The translations under genes were made by a program, and so were the position numbers. Below are positions 34,953 to 45,126 of a stretch of 64,000 bases of DNA, piece by piece. The notes beneath the pieces are model-generated. The model ran no database searches. It was not told the origin of the DNA and saw nothing but the letters and a program-made list of their open reading frames with translations. Within the stretch, counting starts at the first letter, position 1, and every line of letters begins with the position of its first letter. Source of the DNA: Narthecium ossifragum (taxonomy: Eukaryota; Streptophyta; Magnoliopsida; Dioscoreales; Nartheciaceae); contig OY986965.1 in NCBI GenBank assembly GCA_963920575.1, forward strand, positions 6,031,134-6,095,133. Reading direction: 5' to 3'.

Positions 34953-37900
34953 AGATGCTCTCATGGAATTGTAGAGGCATCGGGCATAAGAGAGCCCTGT
35001 TCACATGCCGCCGTTTGTTAAGGGATATTCACTTACAATTCATTTTTCTTTTGGATGTTTTGTTGCAGGTCGATCAGCTTGGAGATTTCAGCCGCAAGTT
35101 GGGCGGGCATGTTGAGGTTTTCCTTCTCCCTGCTGATGGTAGGAGAGGAGGAATTCTTGTGCTCTGGAGAAAAGACTATGGTTTAGTGTCATTTTCCTCC
35201 TTCTCCTCTCAGTCGGTGCAGGGCATTGTCACCTCGGAAGAAGACGGACAGTGGGTTGTTACTGTCGCCTATGCGGCAAGGACTGCGCGCGAGAGACGGG
35301 AACTTTGGGAGTATGTGTCCTGTCTCTCAGATGTCAACTTCCCTCATCTGGTGATCGGTGACTTGAATGTGGCTGCTTCGCCGTGCGAAAAAAGAGGAGG
35401 TCGCCCGTTCGATTATTCTAGAAAGGTCACAGATTACCTTGAGTTTGTCACTCAAAATAATCTGGTGGATCTGGGCTTTGTTGGCCATCCCTATACTTGG
35501 TGCAATCAGCGTTTTGGTAGACAAAGGATTCTTGAAAGATTGGATAAGGCGTTAGGCAATCAGTTATGGCTTGAAACCTTCTCTACGACTGAGGTGCGCC
35601 ACCTCCCGCGTTTGGCCTCGGATCACTGTCCCCTGCTTGTGACGATAAAGGAGATGGAGGAGCGAACATGGCCGAGTATGTTCCGCCTTCGCAACAAATG
35701 GCTCCACTCGGAGGCTTTCATGAGCCTAGTCCATCGAGTGTGGACCAGGTGTAGGGAGGGCAGCAAATCTTATGTCTTTCAAGAAAGGCTGCTGGAGCTC
35801 AAGAACACGGTGAAGAGATGGAGTAAGGATGAAGTGCGCTGCACCAACACTCGGACTCATTTTATTGCTGGGAGCTTATCTGATCTGTATGAGAGGGAGG
35901 GGGTTGCTGAAATCTCTTTGGAGGATCAGCAGCTCATGAGATCTATGGAGAACATGTATGAAGCTATTCTCCGACAACAGGATGTCTCTCGGGCTCAGGA
36001 CTCCAGAATTAAATGGTTGGAGCATGGGGATGAGAATTCCACCCTTTTTCATGAATCTGTTAGAGCTCATGGCCATAGATCTAAAGTTAAAGAAGTTGTG
36101 GATGAGGGGGGACAGGTTCTCTTGTCTACTGGTCAAATTGGGCAGGCTTTTGCCATGTTCTACGGTGCTTTATGGGAGGATCCTGGAACTGACTTACCTG
36201 ATGCTCTTCCGGGTCTCCCTATTATCTCTGAAGACCACAAGGCTTTGCTTATTGCCGATGTTACTAGGGATGAGATAACTGATGTTGTCCGCTCCTTAGA
36301 ACCAAACCATTGTCCTGGGCCTGATGGTATCTCTGCGGATTTTTACAAAAAATTCTGGAATGTTGTCGGACCAGATCTCTCTGATATTGTCGAAGACTTC
36401 TTCAGTCATCGTAAATTGCCAAGGACTTGGAACGAGACCTTCATCTCTCTGATTCCAAAATGCAAGAACCCTCGAAAGATAAAGGACTTTAGACCTATTA
36501 GTTTATGTAATGTATCGTATAAAATTATTTCTACTATTCTTATCAACAGGTTAAAAACTGTGCTACATGAGGTGATTGACTTAGAGCAATCGGCGTTTGT
36601 CGGAGGTAGAAGTATTTTCGATAATATTGCGCTGGCACAAGAGATCATGCATTCGGTTGAGACGGCTTCCGGAACGCAACCTCTGATGGCGGTATAGCTT
36701 GATGTTCGCTCAGCTTATGATACTGTTCGATGGAATTTCCTAGAGCTGGTCATGAGAAGCATGCGTTTCCCAAGACGTTGGATTGATTGGGTAATGAAAT
36801 GCATTACTACTCCTCGTTTTGCTTTCATTATTAATGGTCAAATTGTTGGGCAAGTTTCGCCCCGGTGGGGAATCCGGCAGGGGGATCCGCTGTCACCTTT
36901 CTTGTTTGTGTTGGTGCAGGTGTCTTTATCTACCATGCTTAATGACCCCACACATGGACTCAGGGGGGTTTTCTTTCCGAGAGGGAGTGTTAAAGTCACC
37001 CATATGCTTCATGCGGATGACTGTTTTTTGGCTTCTGAAGCAAGTATTGAGGAGATAGTCAAAATCAAGTGGTTGTTTAAAAGATATGAGGACCTCTCTG
37101 GTATGGGAATTAACCCTCTGAAGTCTAGCTTGCGGATATCCCCATCTTTGCTAAGAGCCAGGCGTAGGCATCTATGCCGGCAGTTGGGAATGTCGGAGGT
37201 TCGTGGCCCGTGGCGATACCTTGGCGTGCCGATCAGTGGGAAGAAACTCCGTGCATGTGATTTCAGCGATCTTCTGGATAAAGTGGTGGAGAGGATCTCC
37301 GGGTGGGGAAAATTCAGATTGGCGCTCCCAGGGAGAGTTACTCTTTTAAGGCATGTCCTCCAGGCCCTCCCGATTTATACGATGATGGCTACTCACGTTC
37401 CTAAGACAGTTCTAAACAGGATTGATAGATTGGGCCGGGCCTTCTTGTGGGAGGGTAAAAGGTCGGGTATCTCTATTGTCTGGTGGAGTATGGCTTGTGC
37501 TCAGCGCGAGGACGGGGGTCTTGGGCTGCGAAACTTGGGGATTTGGCAACGGGCACTGAGGATGCAACGCGCCGTGAAATTAAAGCCCTCGGAGGATTCT
37601 TTGTGGAGAAGGGTTGTTAAAGCTAAATATGGTTGGCATGGTAATCTCCCACCAAGTACACCTTCCAAGAGCTGCTCGGCAGCTTGGCGGAGTATTTGTG
37701 CTTCGGTTGCAGATTTACGCATGGGCCTCCGCTGGAATCCGTGCTCTACGAGTGGGGTGCATGCTCTCAAGGACTGGTGGATTCTCGACTTACCTCTAGC
37801 CAAGAAGCCGACCTTTATTAATATTGACCACATGCCGGAGAGACTGCTGCTCGGGAAATTTATCGGGCCGAATGGGAACTGGCGCAGGAGGTATATTGCA

Positions 37901-39007
37901 CGTCTCTTCTCTCCTTGTCTCACTAACCTTATTTGTAGCATTCCTATTGTAGGAGAAGACAGGAGTATATGGACGTTCGAGGCCCAAGGTAAGATTTCCT
38001 CTAAGTCTGCATATTTAAAGCTGTATGCAGATTCTAGGACAAATGCCGAACTGGGTCTTCAGCAACCACGTTGGAATAGTGTCTGGGGGGGGCCGTTCGG
38101 GCCTAGAGTGAAAACTTTTCTACGGAAGCTCATGCATGGGAAGATTCCCACTCGCGAGGCCTTATGGAGAGTTGGAGCGGGGTTAGAGGACGTGTGCCCC
38201 AGATGCACTTCGGAGGTAGAATCCTTGGACCATCTTTTTCTGTATTGTGTGTTTTCTTGCAGGATTTGGGAACACGTTTTTAGAGGGGACAACGATTTTT
38301 GCACAACAAAGGGATGGTGTAGATGGCGGGATCTCCTCGAATCCTCATCATCCTCTGAACCGGCGCGACGGCGGAAGGCTTTGCTAGGTTATGGGCTATG
38401 GGAGATATGGAAGGATCGGAACAGGTGGATCTTTGATGGAGTTGGCAGTTCCCCTGGTGAGACTGCAAGGGCCATCACTTGGTTCGCCAGAGAGTGGAAC
38501 CTACAGCGGTCAGCTCGGAGGTGGGACGACACCGGCCCCTCTACTCAAAGGAAGGGGTTCGTTGTCATCCAATCTGATGCTTCGGTGACCTTATCCAACA
38601 CTGGCTTGGGTGTGGTCTGTTTCTCTGAGGATGGCGCGACCTTGTGGGCTAGAGCGGAGAGATCCGAGGCTCGGGATGTTCTTTGGGCTGAGCTCGAGGC
38701 CTTCGCCATGGGGCTTGGCGAAGCTCGGCGTCAGGGAGTGAGAAAGGTTATATTCGAGCTCGACTGTAAAGACTTGGTGGACCAACTTAACGGCCGGGCG
38801 CATTGGTCTAGGGATATCCGAAGCCACTTGCAAGCGGTCTGTTGGGAGGCGTCACATTTGGAAGAAGCTCTTATCATTTTTGTGCCACGTACGGATAACA
38901 AGGTGGCAGATGAATTGGCTAGACTGGGTAGGGGTATTTCGGAAAGTTGGTGTTGGTTTTTGAACTCGGGGTCAGGTGTTAGTGGCCCATCGGTGAACTT
39001 GACATAG
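34949..39007 (+). pseudogene. LINE ORF2 (endonuclease, reverse transcriptase, RNase H), one nonsense codon
   Basis: From ATG 34949: an APE-type endonuclease (MLSWNCRGIG, VIGDLNVAAS, LASDHCPLLV), then RT (SLIPKCKNPRKIKDFRPISL). A TAG at 36695-36697 stands where motif A begins, just before LDVRSAYD; the frame then stays open to 39007. Motif B is IRQGDPLSPF. Motif C reads HADD rather than YADD (codon at 37010). The endonuclease glutamate position seems to read FLLDVLL, Asp for Glu. Next are zf-RVT (CPRCTSEVESLDHLFLYC) and RNase H with SDASV, AELEAFAMGL, FELDCKDL and DNKVADELARLG. The TAG and two active-site changes make it inactive. Confidence 0.9.
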
Positions 39008-39142
39008 TTGCCGGTTTTGGTGGCACTCGGCTTCCCCGGCTGGGTGTTTGTTTTGGTATGTTTGGGGTTTGTATTTTTGTTTCACCAGCCTCCGGGCTTA
39101 TCTGTTAAAAAAAAAAAAAAAAAGAGTCAGTTTTAATATATA

Positions 39143-39250
39143 GGTGGGGAAGGAGATTGAGAGATGAAGTTTTCGCAGCGGAATACTGGAGGGCACTCGA
39201 AGAGAGGGCTCATCATCTGAGGTGTCCAGATAACGGCGTGCCCCCGGGGT
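39143..39250 (+). pseudogene. PP2 exon-3 remnant
   Basis: The DNA aligns by eye with the last ~100 bp of the PP2-like genes at 47.8 and 49.8 kb: GAGAGATGAAGTTT, then ACTGGAGGGCACTCGAAGAG (compare AACTGGAAGAAAGGGCTC), GGGCTCATCATCTGAGGTGT and CCCCGGGGTCAT. An in-frame stop and indels show it is dead. It lies 10 bp after the LINE duplication. Confidence 0.75.
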
Positions 39251-39476
39251 CATGGCTGATGAATTTCTATGGTGCTTTTGATCAATGGCATGGTGTTTCT
39301 CGTGTGGGTGGTGCTTTGTGATTGTGTTGTAGTTTACAGTATCAAGGAAGAAGATTACCATGTTTGGAAATAAAGGTCTTCGACATTTTTTTATACAGAA
39401 AAGTAAATTCCATTAGAAACATGTGTAGTTCTTTTTTCCATCTATTTAATCAAAGAAAAAACAAAGACGCTCACTT

Positions 39477-39601
39477 TCAATTGCTGCTACGAAGACTCAA
39501 AACTTTGATCTCCGAAATTAACCTATCTCCAGTAACCTGCAGCCGAAATGCACGAAGACGAGCATCAAAGTAATATCCAACAATCCGTATTACCGTGAAT
39601 G
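39477..39601 (-). CDS. Possible last exon of an unidentified gene
   Basis: After the acceptor TAGATTGCAG (ending 39602) the minus strand reads TVIRIVGYYFDARLRAFRLQ then VTGDRLISEIKVLSLRSSN and stops at 39477. The composition and splice signal look coding, but I do not recognise it. Upstream exons would lie beyond 39.7 kb, where a Pack-MULE and an LTR element have since inserted. It may be a remnant. Confidence 0.35.
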
Positions 39602-39741
39602 CTGCAATCTAAATTGACCTTGAGCTTAGTAAAATTTATCCAACCTATGACTAGTTAACAACAAGCTATATCTAAACGCACTTGCAATGCAGATGATCCA
39701 CTCAGTGACAAGAGAAAGAAAAGAAACTAACAAAAAAGAAA

Positions 39742-41042
39742 GGGTTAAAAGCATTATGGCAGCTCCAATTTTCAAAAATAGGCGATTCAGTATCTCGTAA
39801 AATTCGAATGTCGAATTTATACATCCAAGTATTAAAATCATGTTATTTAATGTCAAATCACTGACGCCGTCTGTATAGGCTGACGGATACCAACCATGTG
39901 CATCGCACGTAAGCAGTTAGTTAACCCCCTTTGCCCCAACCACAACCTCAGGCTTCCACCTCCTATGGCGGCGGCACTGACTCCACAGAGCCCCGCCTCT
40001 CGGACTTCGAACTCATCCGCGATGGCGTCGTAGTTCCCGCCGTGCGCCCTCGGGTCGAGCCGCTTGGGGCTCATGTAGGCGCATGTGCCAACGTAGGATA
40101 GGCACGTTTCCAGCCGGTTGTGGACGATCTTGCCGGATCCGAAGTCGGAGATCCGGATCTTGCCCTCGGAGGTCACGAGGAGGTTGGCGGGCTTGAGGTC
40201 GTGATGGGTGATGTGATTGGCGTGGAGATACTCGAGGCCGTTTACGACCTGGAGGGCTATGGAGGCGATGGTGGCCTCCGGGAAGGGGCTGCGACTATTG
40301 AGGACGGCGTCGAGCGATCCGGCATCGGCGTACTTGAGCAGGAGGTCGTCATCGGAGGGGGTGAGGATGGTGTCGTGGAGGTGGAGGACCGTGGGGTGGT
40401 CGGCGCAACGAAGGATCTCAATTTCCTCTTGGTGGCAACGGGCAGCGCCCGCAGAGGAGTGTGGGAGCTTGAGGGCGAAGAAGAACCGGGGTTTGGACAT
40501 GTGGATTTGGTGGGCAATGTCCGCGGCAGTGGAGGTTGGGTTGGCAGGGGTGACGACGACGTCGATGGAGAGGACGACAAAGCATAGGATGGGGATCTCG
40601 AGGCTCTGCGGAGCGAGGATGAACACTGTGTCACCCGTCGAGACACCCACCTTGAAGTGCAGCGAAGCCGCGAGTGATCGGAGCTGGGAGATCAGAGCGG
40701 GATAAGAAATCGATTCCTAGTGGTGGCGTCGACGAGGGCAGGGTTGGAGGGCATGGGTTCGAGGAGTAAAGAGAGCACATAGGATGTTGCAGAGAGTGGT
40801 TCGGATTCCGGCGAGAGAGGAACATGCGGGTGAAGGCTGCCGAAGGTTTTGGTGGCGGTGTCATATCCGGCGGGTTGGGGGGTTAACTAACGGGGCATGT
40901 GCAGCCTACACATACGGAGTTTGTGATTTGACATTAAATAACACGGTTTCAATATTTGGAGGTATAAATTTAAGAATTAAATTTTACGAGATACCAAATC
41001 ATATATTTTTGAAAATCGAAGATACCAAAATGCTTTTAACCC
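39742..41042. mobile_element. Pack-MULE, 1,301 bp, carrying ligase and kinase gene pieces
   Basis: An exact 9-bp duplication AAAAAGAAA (39733-39741 and 41043-41051) and ~180-bp TIRs (GGGTTAAAAGCATTATGGYA at the left; inverted at the right through TATCTCGTAAAATT, GTTATTTAATGTCAAATCA and AGTTAACCCCC) identify a Mutator-type element. The interior is GC-rich coding DNA on the minus strand, unlike its surroundings. Confidence 0.92.
39853..40650 (-). CDS. Chimeric acyl-CoA-ligase/MAPK-kinase ORF, copy 1
   Basis: A 265-codon open frame inside the Pack-MULE. Residues 1-53 (GDTVFILAPQSLEIPILCFV, VVTPANPTSTAADIAHQIH) match the N-terminal region of a 4-coumarate:CoA-ligase-like enzyme. From FFFALKLPHSSAG it becomes a MAP-kinase-kinase domain: the ALK lysine, QEEIEILRCADHPTVLHLHD, the catalytic loop HHDLKPANLL (HRD changed to HHD), DFGSGK, and YVGTCAYMSPKRLDP. 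The glycine-rich loop and the C-lobe after YDAIADEF are absent, so it is unlikely to be an active kinase. Frame 1 up to 40864 shows more ligase-like DNA, out of frame. The frame continues to the TIR before stopping. No clear ATG start; expression is unknown. Confidence 0.75.
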   Translation of the reverse strand: MGVSTGDTVFILAPQSLEIPILCFVVLSIDVVVTPANPTSTAADIAHQIHMSKPRFFFALKLPHSSAGAARCHQEEIEILRCADHPTVLHLHDTILTPSDDDLLLKYADAGSLDAVLNSRSPFPEATIASIALQVVNGLEYLHANHITHHDLKPANLLVTSEGKIRISDFGSGKIVHNRLETCLSYVGTCAYMSPKRLDPRAHGGNYDAIADEFEVREAGLCGVSAAAIGGGSLRLWLGQRGLTNCLRAMHMVGIRQPIQTASVI

Positions 41043-41171
41043 AAAAAGAAAACCGCCTAAGTACTCAAACAAAGGCCTTCCTGCAGCAGAGCACTAAAAC
41101 CAGAATAGAGTACGCTTCTAGAAAGATTAGAGCTCCAACAAGAAACAGAAATGGGTTTTGTAAATCTCTCT

Positions 41172-42127
41172 TGTAAGGAATCATGTTAAGATTCCATATA
41201 AGTTAGCAAATTTTGTTGATTTAGTATTTAAATTAGCTAGATTGGGTATATGGTTCATACAAGACTAGTTGAAGGTAAATTGGATCAAGTGGGATCAAAT
41301 TGGCTCAAGTCAGATCAAGTTAATGACAAAGTTTAATCATTGCCGATGGATTGGAGAGAAGCGGAATCGGACAGTCTGGGGCTCCCGGCTGCCACGGAAA
41401 AACTGTGAGAAGTTGGTGCTCTCGGTGGCGACGAAGAACAGAGAAATATTCAAATAGAGGTGAGGGCGACAGCAATATTAAAGGAGAGCGACGTACAGAA
41501 GAAGAAGAGGGTTAAAGAAAGAGAGACGGAGAAAAGTCAAAGAGATAGAAGAGAGAGAGAGGCCGGCTTAGGCATTAAAGAGAGAAGAGAGAGGTGTGCG
41601 GGAGAAAGAAGCAGAGAAGAAACCGAGAGGAGAGAGAGCCGTGGAGGAGAGAAGAAATAGAGAGAAAAAGACACCGGCTGAGGGAGAGAGACCGGCTGAG
41701 AGAGAAAAGAGAGAAAAGAGAGAAAAAGACACCGGCTGAGGGAGAGAGGGAGAGATAGGTGAGTTGATGGCAGTAATGTCATGTGTGTTGATCTCATTGA
41801 TGCTCAAGTTCTGTTGGCTGTAACCGGGTGGAGGCGATCAATCAAGAAAATAAGAGTTACGGACCGTGCTTCGAGGAGTCGAGCAAGTTCCATGACGACA
41901 TGTATACGCGAGGAGTCGGTACAGTGAATTCGTCATAACTTGTGTAAACGGTACTCTTGGCTTTTAGTGGATTGGTTTCGCCTGGCCCTGCGTTGAACCC
42001 GTAGTATTTTCCCGTGAGGGTTTTTCCACGTTAAAAATCGTGTGTATTCCTTCTTCTGTGTGCTTGACTTATTTCATTTATCTACTTCCGTATATTTTGA
42101 GTAATCCGTGGGGTATATTTAATTTCA
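41172..42127 (+). repeat. Left LTR with a ~535-bp extra segment
   Basis: The left LTR is 956 bp, the right 445 bp. They match on both sides of about 41379-41914, where the left alone has purine-rich GAGAGA-type sequence (AAGAGAGAGACGG, GGGAGAGAGACCGGC). Either the left gained an insertion or the right lost it. Confidence 0.85.
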
Positions 42128-42129
42128 AT

Positions 42130-42141
42130 TGGTATCAGAGC
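42130..42141 (+). promoter_or_regulatory. Primer-binding site, initiator Met tRNA type
   Basis: TGGTATCAGAGC lies two bases after the left LTR. It is complementary to the 3' end of plant initiator Met tRNA, the usual primer of plant copia elements. Confidence 0.9.
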
Positions 42142-42210
42142 AGTACTTTCTCTAATTGCTAGACTTTAAGTTTAGAAGATAGAAAGTGATCTTAGCGTCA
42201 TATAGTACCC

Positions 42211-43779
42211 ATGGATTTACCCCGAGAAGGAGGTTCGTCTGGTAGACCACCCTTATTTGATGGATCCAATTATGCCTATTGGAAAGCCCGCATGACGATC
42301 TTTTTAAAATCCCTTGATGATAAAGTCTGGATGTCTATTGTGACAGGCTGGACTCACCCTACTATTACTATAGATGATGTGACTTGGCCTAAACCTTTTA
42401 CTTCATGGGATAAGAAGGAATTCGAAGAGAGTGGATGGAATAATAAAGCAATGAATGCTATTCATAGCGCTTTGACTGTTGAAGAGTTTAGAAGAGTTTC
42501 CACCTGTACGGTTGCTAGGGATGCATGGCACATACTTGAAGTTACCCATGAGGGTACCTCTTCGGTTAAAATTGCTAAGCTTCAGCGTCTTATTACTTCT
42601 TTTGAACTTCTGCGTATGTATGAGCATGAATCTTTTGATCAATTTTATGCTAAGTTGAGAGATATTGTTAACTCTTGTCATAATCTTGGTGAACCTATGT
42701 CAAAATCCAAAATTGTTAGGAAGATTTTGAGATCTCTGTCTGAAAGATTTAGGCCTAAAGTTACTGCTATTGAGGAAAGTCGGGATATTGACAATACTGA
42801 TGTTGATGATCTAGTTGGTGCATTACAGACTTATGAAACTACTTTTGAGCGTCCAAGGAAACAGAAAAATATCGCTTTAAAGGTTAATAGAGATTCTGAC
42901 AGTGATTCTAGTGATTCTGAGGAGATGACTGTGTTGACCAAGCGTCTTAAGGAGATTATGAGAAAGAAAAATCTAAAAACCTTAGTGCTAGATCAAGGCA
43001 AGAATGATAGAGAATTTTCTAAAAGCTCTAATGATAGAAAAGCTGATGGAATGTTTGAAAGGAAATCTCGTGCTAAGACAGTGAGGTGCTATGAGTGTCA
43101 TGGAATGGGGCACATTGCTAAGGACTGTCCTAGTAAAAATGATACTAGAAACAATGACAAAAGAGGTAAAGCTTTGAAAGTGACTTGGGATGACACTGAT
43201 TCTTTTGACTCTAATGAGGATGAGTATGAGTATGATGATTCGAATAATTTTATTGCTTTTCTTGCTATTATTAATAATGCTTATTGTTCTATTGATGACA
43301 TTGATTCTGAGTCTGATGATGATTTAGTTGATAAAGATGTTGAGACTATTCGTGCCCTATATAGAAAAGTCAATAATGCTTACAATGACTTGGCTGACAA
43401 GTATGATGAGTTGAAGAAATCTAGATCTGAATTGAAAAGAATACTTAAAGTTTCTGACCAAGAACGAGTTGTTGTTGAACTTGAGTTGACTAAAGCAAAA
43501 TCTGAAAATGACTCTCTTCAAGATGAACTTGAAAAATGCCGAAAAGAATTGCATGATTCTAAAGTGTCAATAACTGAACTAGTTGATAAAGTTAAATCTT
43601 TCTGCATGCCTGTTATGCGTAACTATATTAGTTATGTGAAACCTACGAAAATGAGGTCAATTTGGGTTAGGAAGAGTGATTTGAGAGGCTCAATATCTAA
43701 TCTGTCATACATACCCCTGATGTCTGTAGGACAGCTCAGGGGGTGTCTCTCATTGATTGATGTCCTCATCTGGTCATAG
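42211..43779 (+). CDS. Copia-type gag protein (UBN2/DUF4219), 522 aa
   Basis: The ATG at 42211 (MDLPREGGSSGRPPLFDGSN) opens a 522-codon frame ending in TAG. Features: YAYWKARMTIFLKSLD typical of the DUF4219/UBN2 gag start; WNNKAMNAIHSALT; FDQFYAKLRDIVNSC; ILRSLSERFRPKVTAIEES; and one CCHC knuckle CYECHGMGHIAKDC (about residues 292-305). It then becomes acidic and coiled-coil-like (EELKKSRSELKRILK-type). Normal copia would continue into protease; here the frame ends soon after a short block without that domain. The frame is fully intact, compatible with recent activity in trans. Confidence 0.9.
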   Translation: MDLPREGGSSGRPPLFDGSNYAYWKARMTIFLKSLDDKVWMSIVTGWTHPTITIDDVTWPKPFTSWDKKEFEESGWNNKAMNAIHSALTVEEFRRVSTCTVARDAWHILEVTHEGTSSVKIAKLQRLITSFELLRMYEHESFDQFYAKLRDIVNSCHNLGEPMSKSKIVRKILRSLSERFRPKVTAIEESRDIDNTDVDDLVGALQTYETTFERPRKQKNIALKVNRDSDSDSSDSEEMTVLTKRLKEIMRKKNLKTLVLDQGKNDREFSKSSNDRKADGMFERKSRAKTVRCYECHGMGHIAKDCPSKNDTRNNDKRGKALKVTWDDTDSFDSNEDEYEYDDSNNFIAFLAIINNAYCSIDDIDSESDDDLVDKDVETIRALYRKVNNAYNDLADKYDELKKSRSELKRILKVSDQERVVVELELTKAKSENDSLQDELEKCRKELHDSKVSITELVDKVKSFCMPVMRNYISYVKPTKMRSIWVRKSDLRGSISNLSYIPLMSVGQLRGCLSLIDVLIWS

Positions 43780-45113
43780 ACTAGGCTATATTAATGCTTA
43801 TATTTGCCGAGTCTATGCTATTTTTCATTTTTTTTATTTTTGTGTTTCGTGTGTAGTTTGCTTTACGAGTATATATATATATAAAAATAAAAAATATATC
43901 TTTTGGGTCCGTGATTGCATAAATGATAAACATACCTTATATCTAGAAACTTTTTGTCATCTTTAGGATAGATGTGCATAGAATTGATGGTTGTGTGGTG
44001 GTACTCTAATTTTGATACTTATTTTCTGGACATTCAGTTCATGATATTTAATCCAGTGCACAACTTTTGTATGTGGTGCCTTGCTCACAACCTTGAGGAT
44101 AGAAAATTGGGTTACCCTCCTTGTATCATTCTAAATCATCCGTCCTATTATGTTCATATTTTATGGGGACTGAAACTCTTATGGGTGATAATCTCAAGAC
44201 AAGCCCCTAATGTTATGTGCTAAAGCTAACCCTATATGTCTGTGGAAAAGGCTGCCTGGAAATGAGAGCGAAGCTTCCCATTGTGCGAATGTGCAATGAT
44301 CACTTCACTTGTTATTCAAAAAAAAAAAAAGGAAAAAAAAAAGGGAGAAGGCTGCCTCCCCATGAGTGAAGCCCTCACAATGCTATTGGGGCCTTTTACA
44401 CTGATCATGAATGGTTCTGGCTTGAGGTTAAAGTCCTTATTAGTTGAGGTCTCCATAATCTACTTACAATCCCCTGGTCGATAACCCGAGTTTTTATCTT
44501 TCAAGTAGTTGTGGACAGTGCATTATGTATTTGAAAGTCACACACACACTCATGACTGGTTGTTCACTATACGTATCAAGTTTATGAGTATTTTGTTCTA
44601 TGGCGATTTATTCTTATGCATACTATGTCTATGTGATGATTGAAAAGTGATTCAGTATTCGGTTGAGGCAATGTTTATTCTTACTGCATGCAAGGCTTGT
44701 ACTCAAGAGAATTCTATTTTTTCCTATGTCAAGTTAGCAACTCTCATGATTTGGACTATTCTGCGCAATATATGTCTTCTGTGCTGGATTTTATCCCCGG
44801 TTTCCCTTCCTTTTATTATTTCTTGTGCCCCTTTGGTCAATCTGTGACAAAAAGAGGGAGTAGTATATCGTGGTATATGTTGCTGAATACGTTGCTGATT
44901 TGAGGGGGAGCTGAATATATATATTATGCTTAATGTTGCTGACTTGAGGGGGGAGCTGATATATATATTATGTTTAATTGATTTTATCTTCACAATGCAT
45001 TTTACCGGTATTCTTGTGTCCTGCATGTGCAGGTGACATGTTCATATTAGTTCTTGTATTGAACCATAGTAGGGTGTTTTGTATCTAGCTTTATGGTTTT
45101 GTCACAAAATTGC
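43780..45113. other. Non-coding interior of the TR-GAG element
   Basis: No pol domains. It contains a LINE stub (listed) and repeated TTGAGGGGGAGCTGA words near 44900 and 44950. Confidence 0.7.
44258..44347 (+). mobile_element. 90-bp LINE 3' stub inside the TR-GAG element
   Basis: Direct repeats AAGGCTGCCT (44248-44257 and 44348-44357) flank a segment ending CACTTGTTATTCAAAAAA plus A-rich tail, the same kind of ending as LINE pieces at 46200 and 48935. Confidence 0.65.
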
Positions 45114-45126
45114 CAAAGGGGGAGAT
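45114..45126 (+). promoter_or_regulatory. Polypurine tract
   Basis: AAAGGGGGAGAT directly before the right LTR; the site expected for second-strand priming. Confidence 0.85.

Larger units (their letters stand above)
32841..39120 (+). mobile_element. Full-length LINE (~6.3 kb) with ORF1 and ORF2, disabled
   Basis: A 13-bp target duplication AAAGAGTCAGTTT (32828-32840 and 39121-39133) and a poly(A) tail (about 39107-39120) bound it. It has a 28-bp leader, ORF1 and ORF2. Lesions: TAG at 32995 in ORF1, a frame change near 34260 in ORF1, and TAG at 36695 in ORF2. It is otherwise little decayed, so insertion is fairly recent. Confidence 0.93.

Noticed and set aside
40217..40705. Plus-strand ORFs opposite the chimeric ligase-kinase
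   Set aside because: Antisense of GC-rich coding DNA; the minus strand has the recognised domains.
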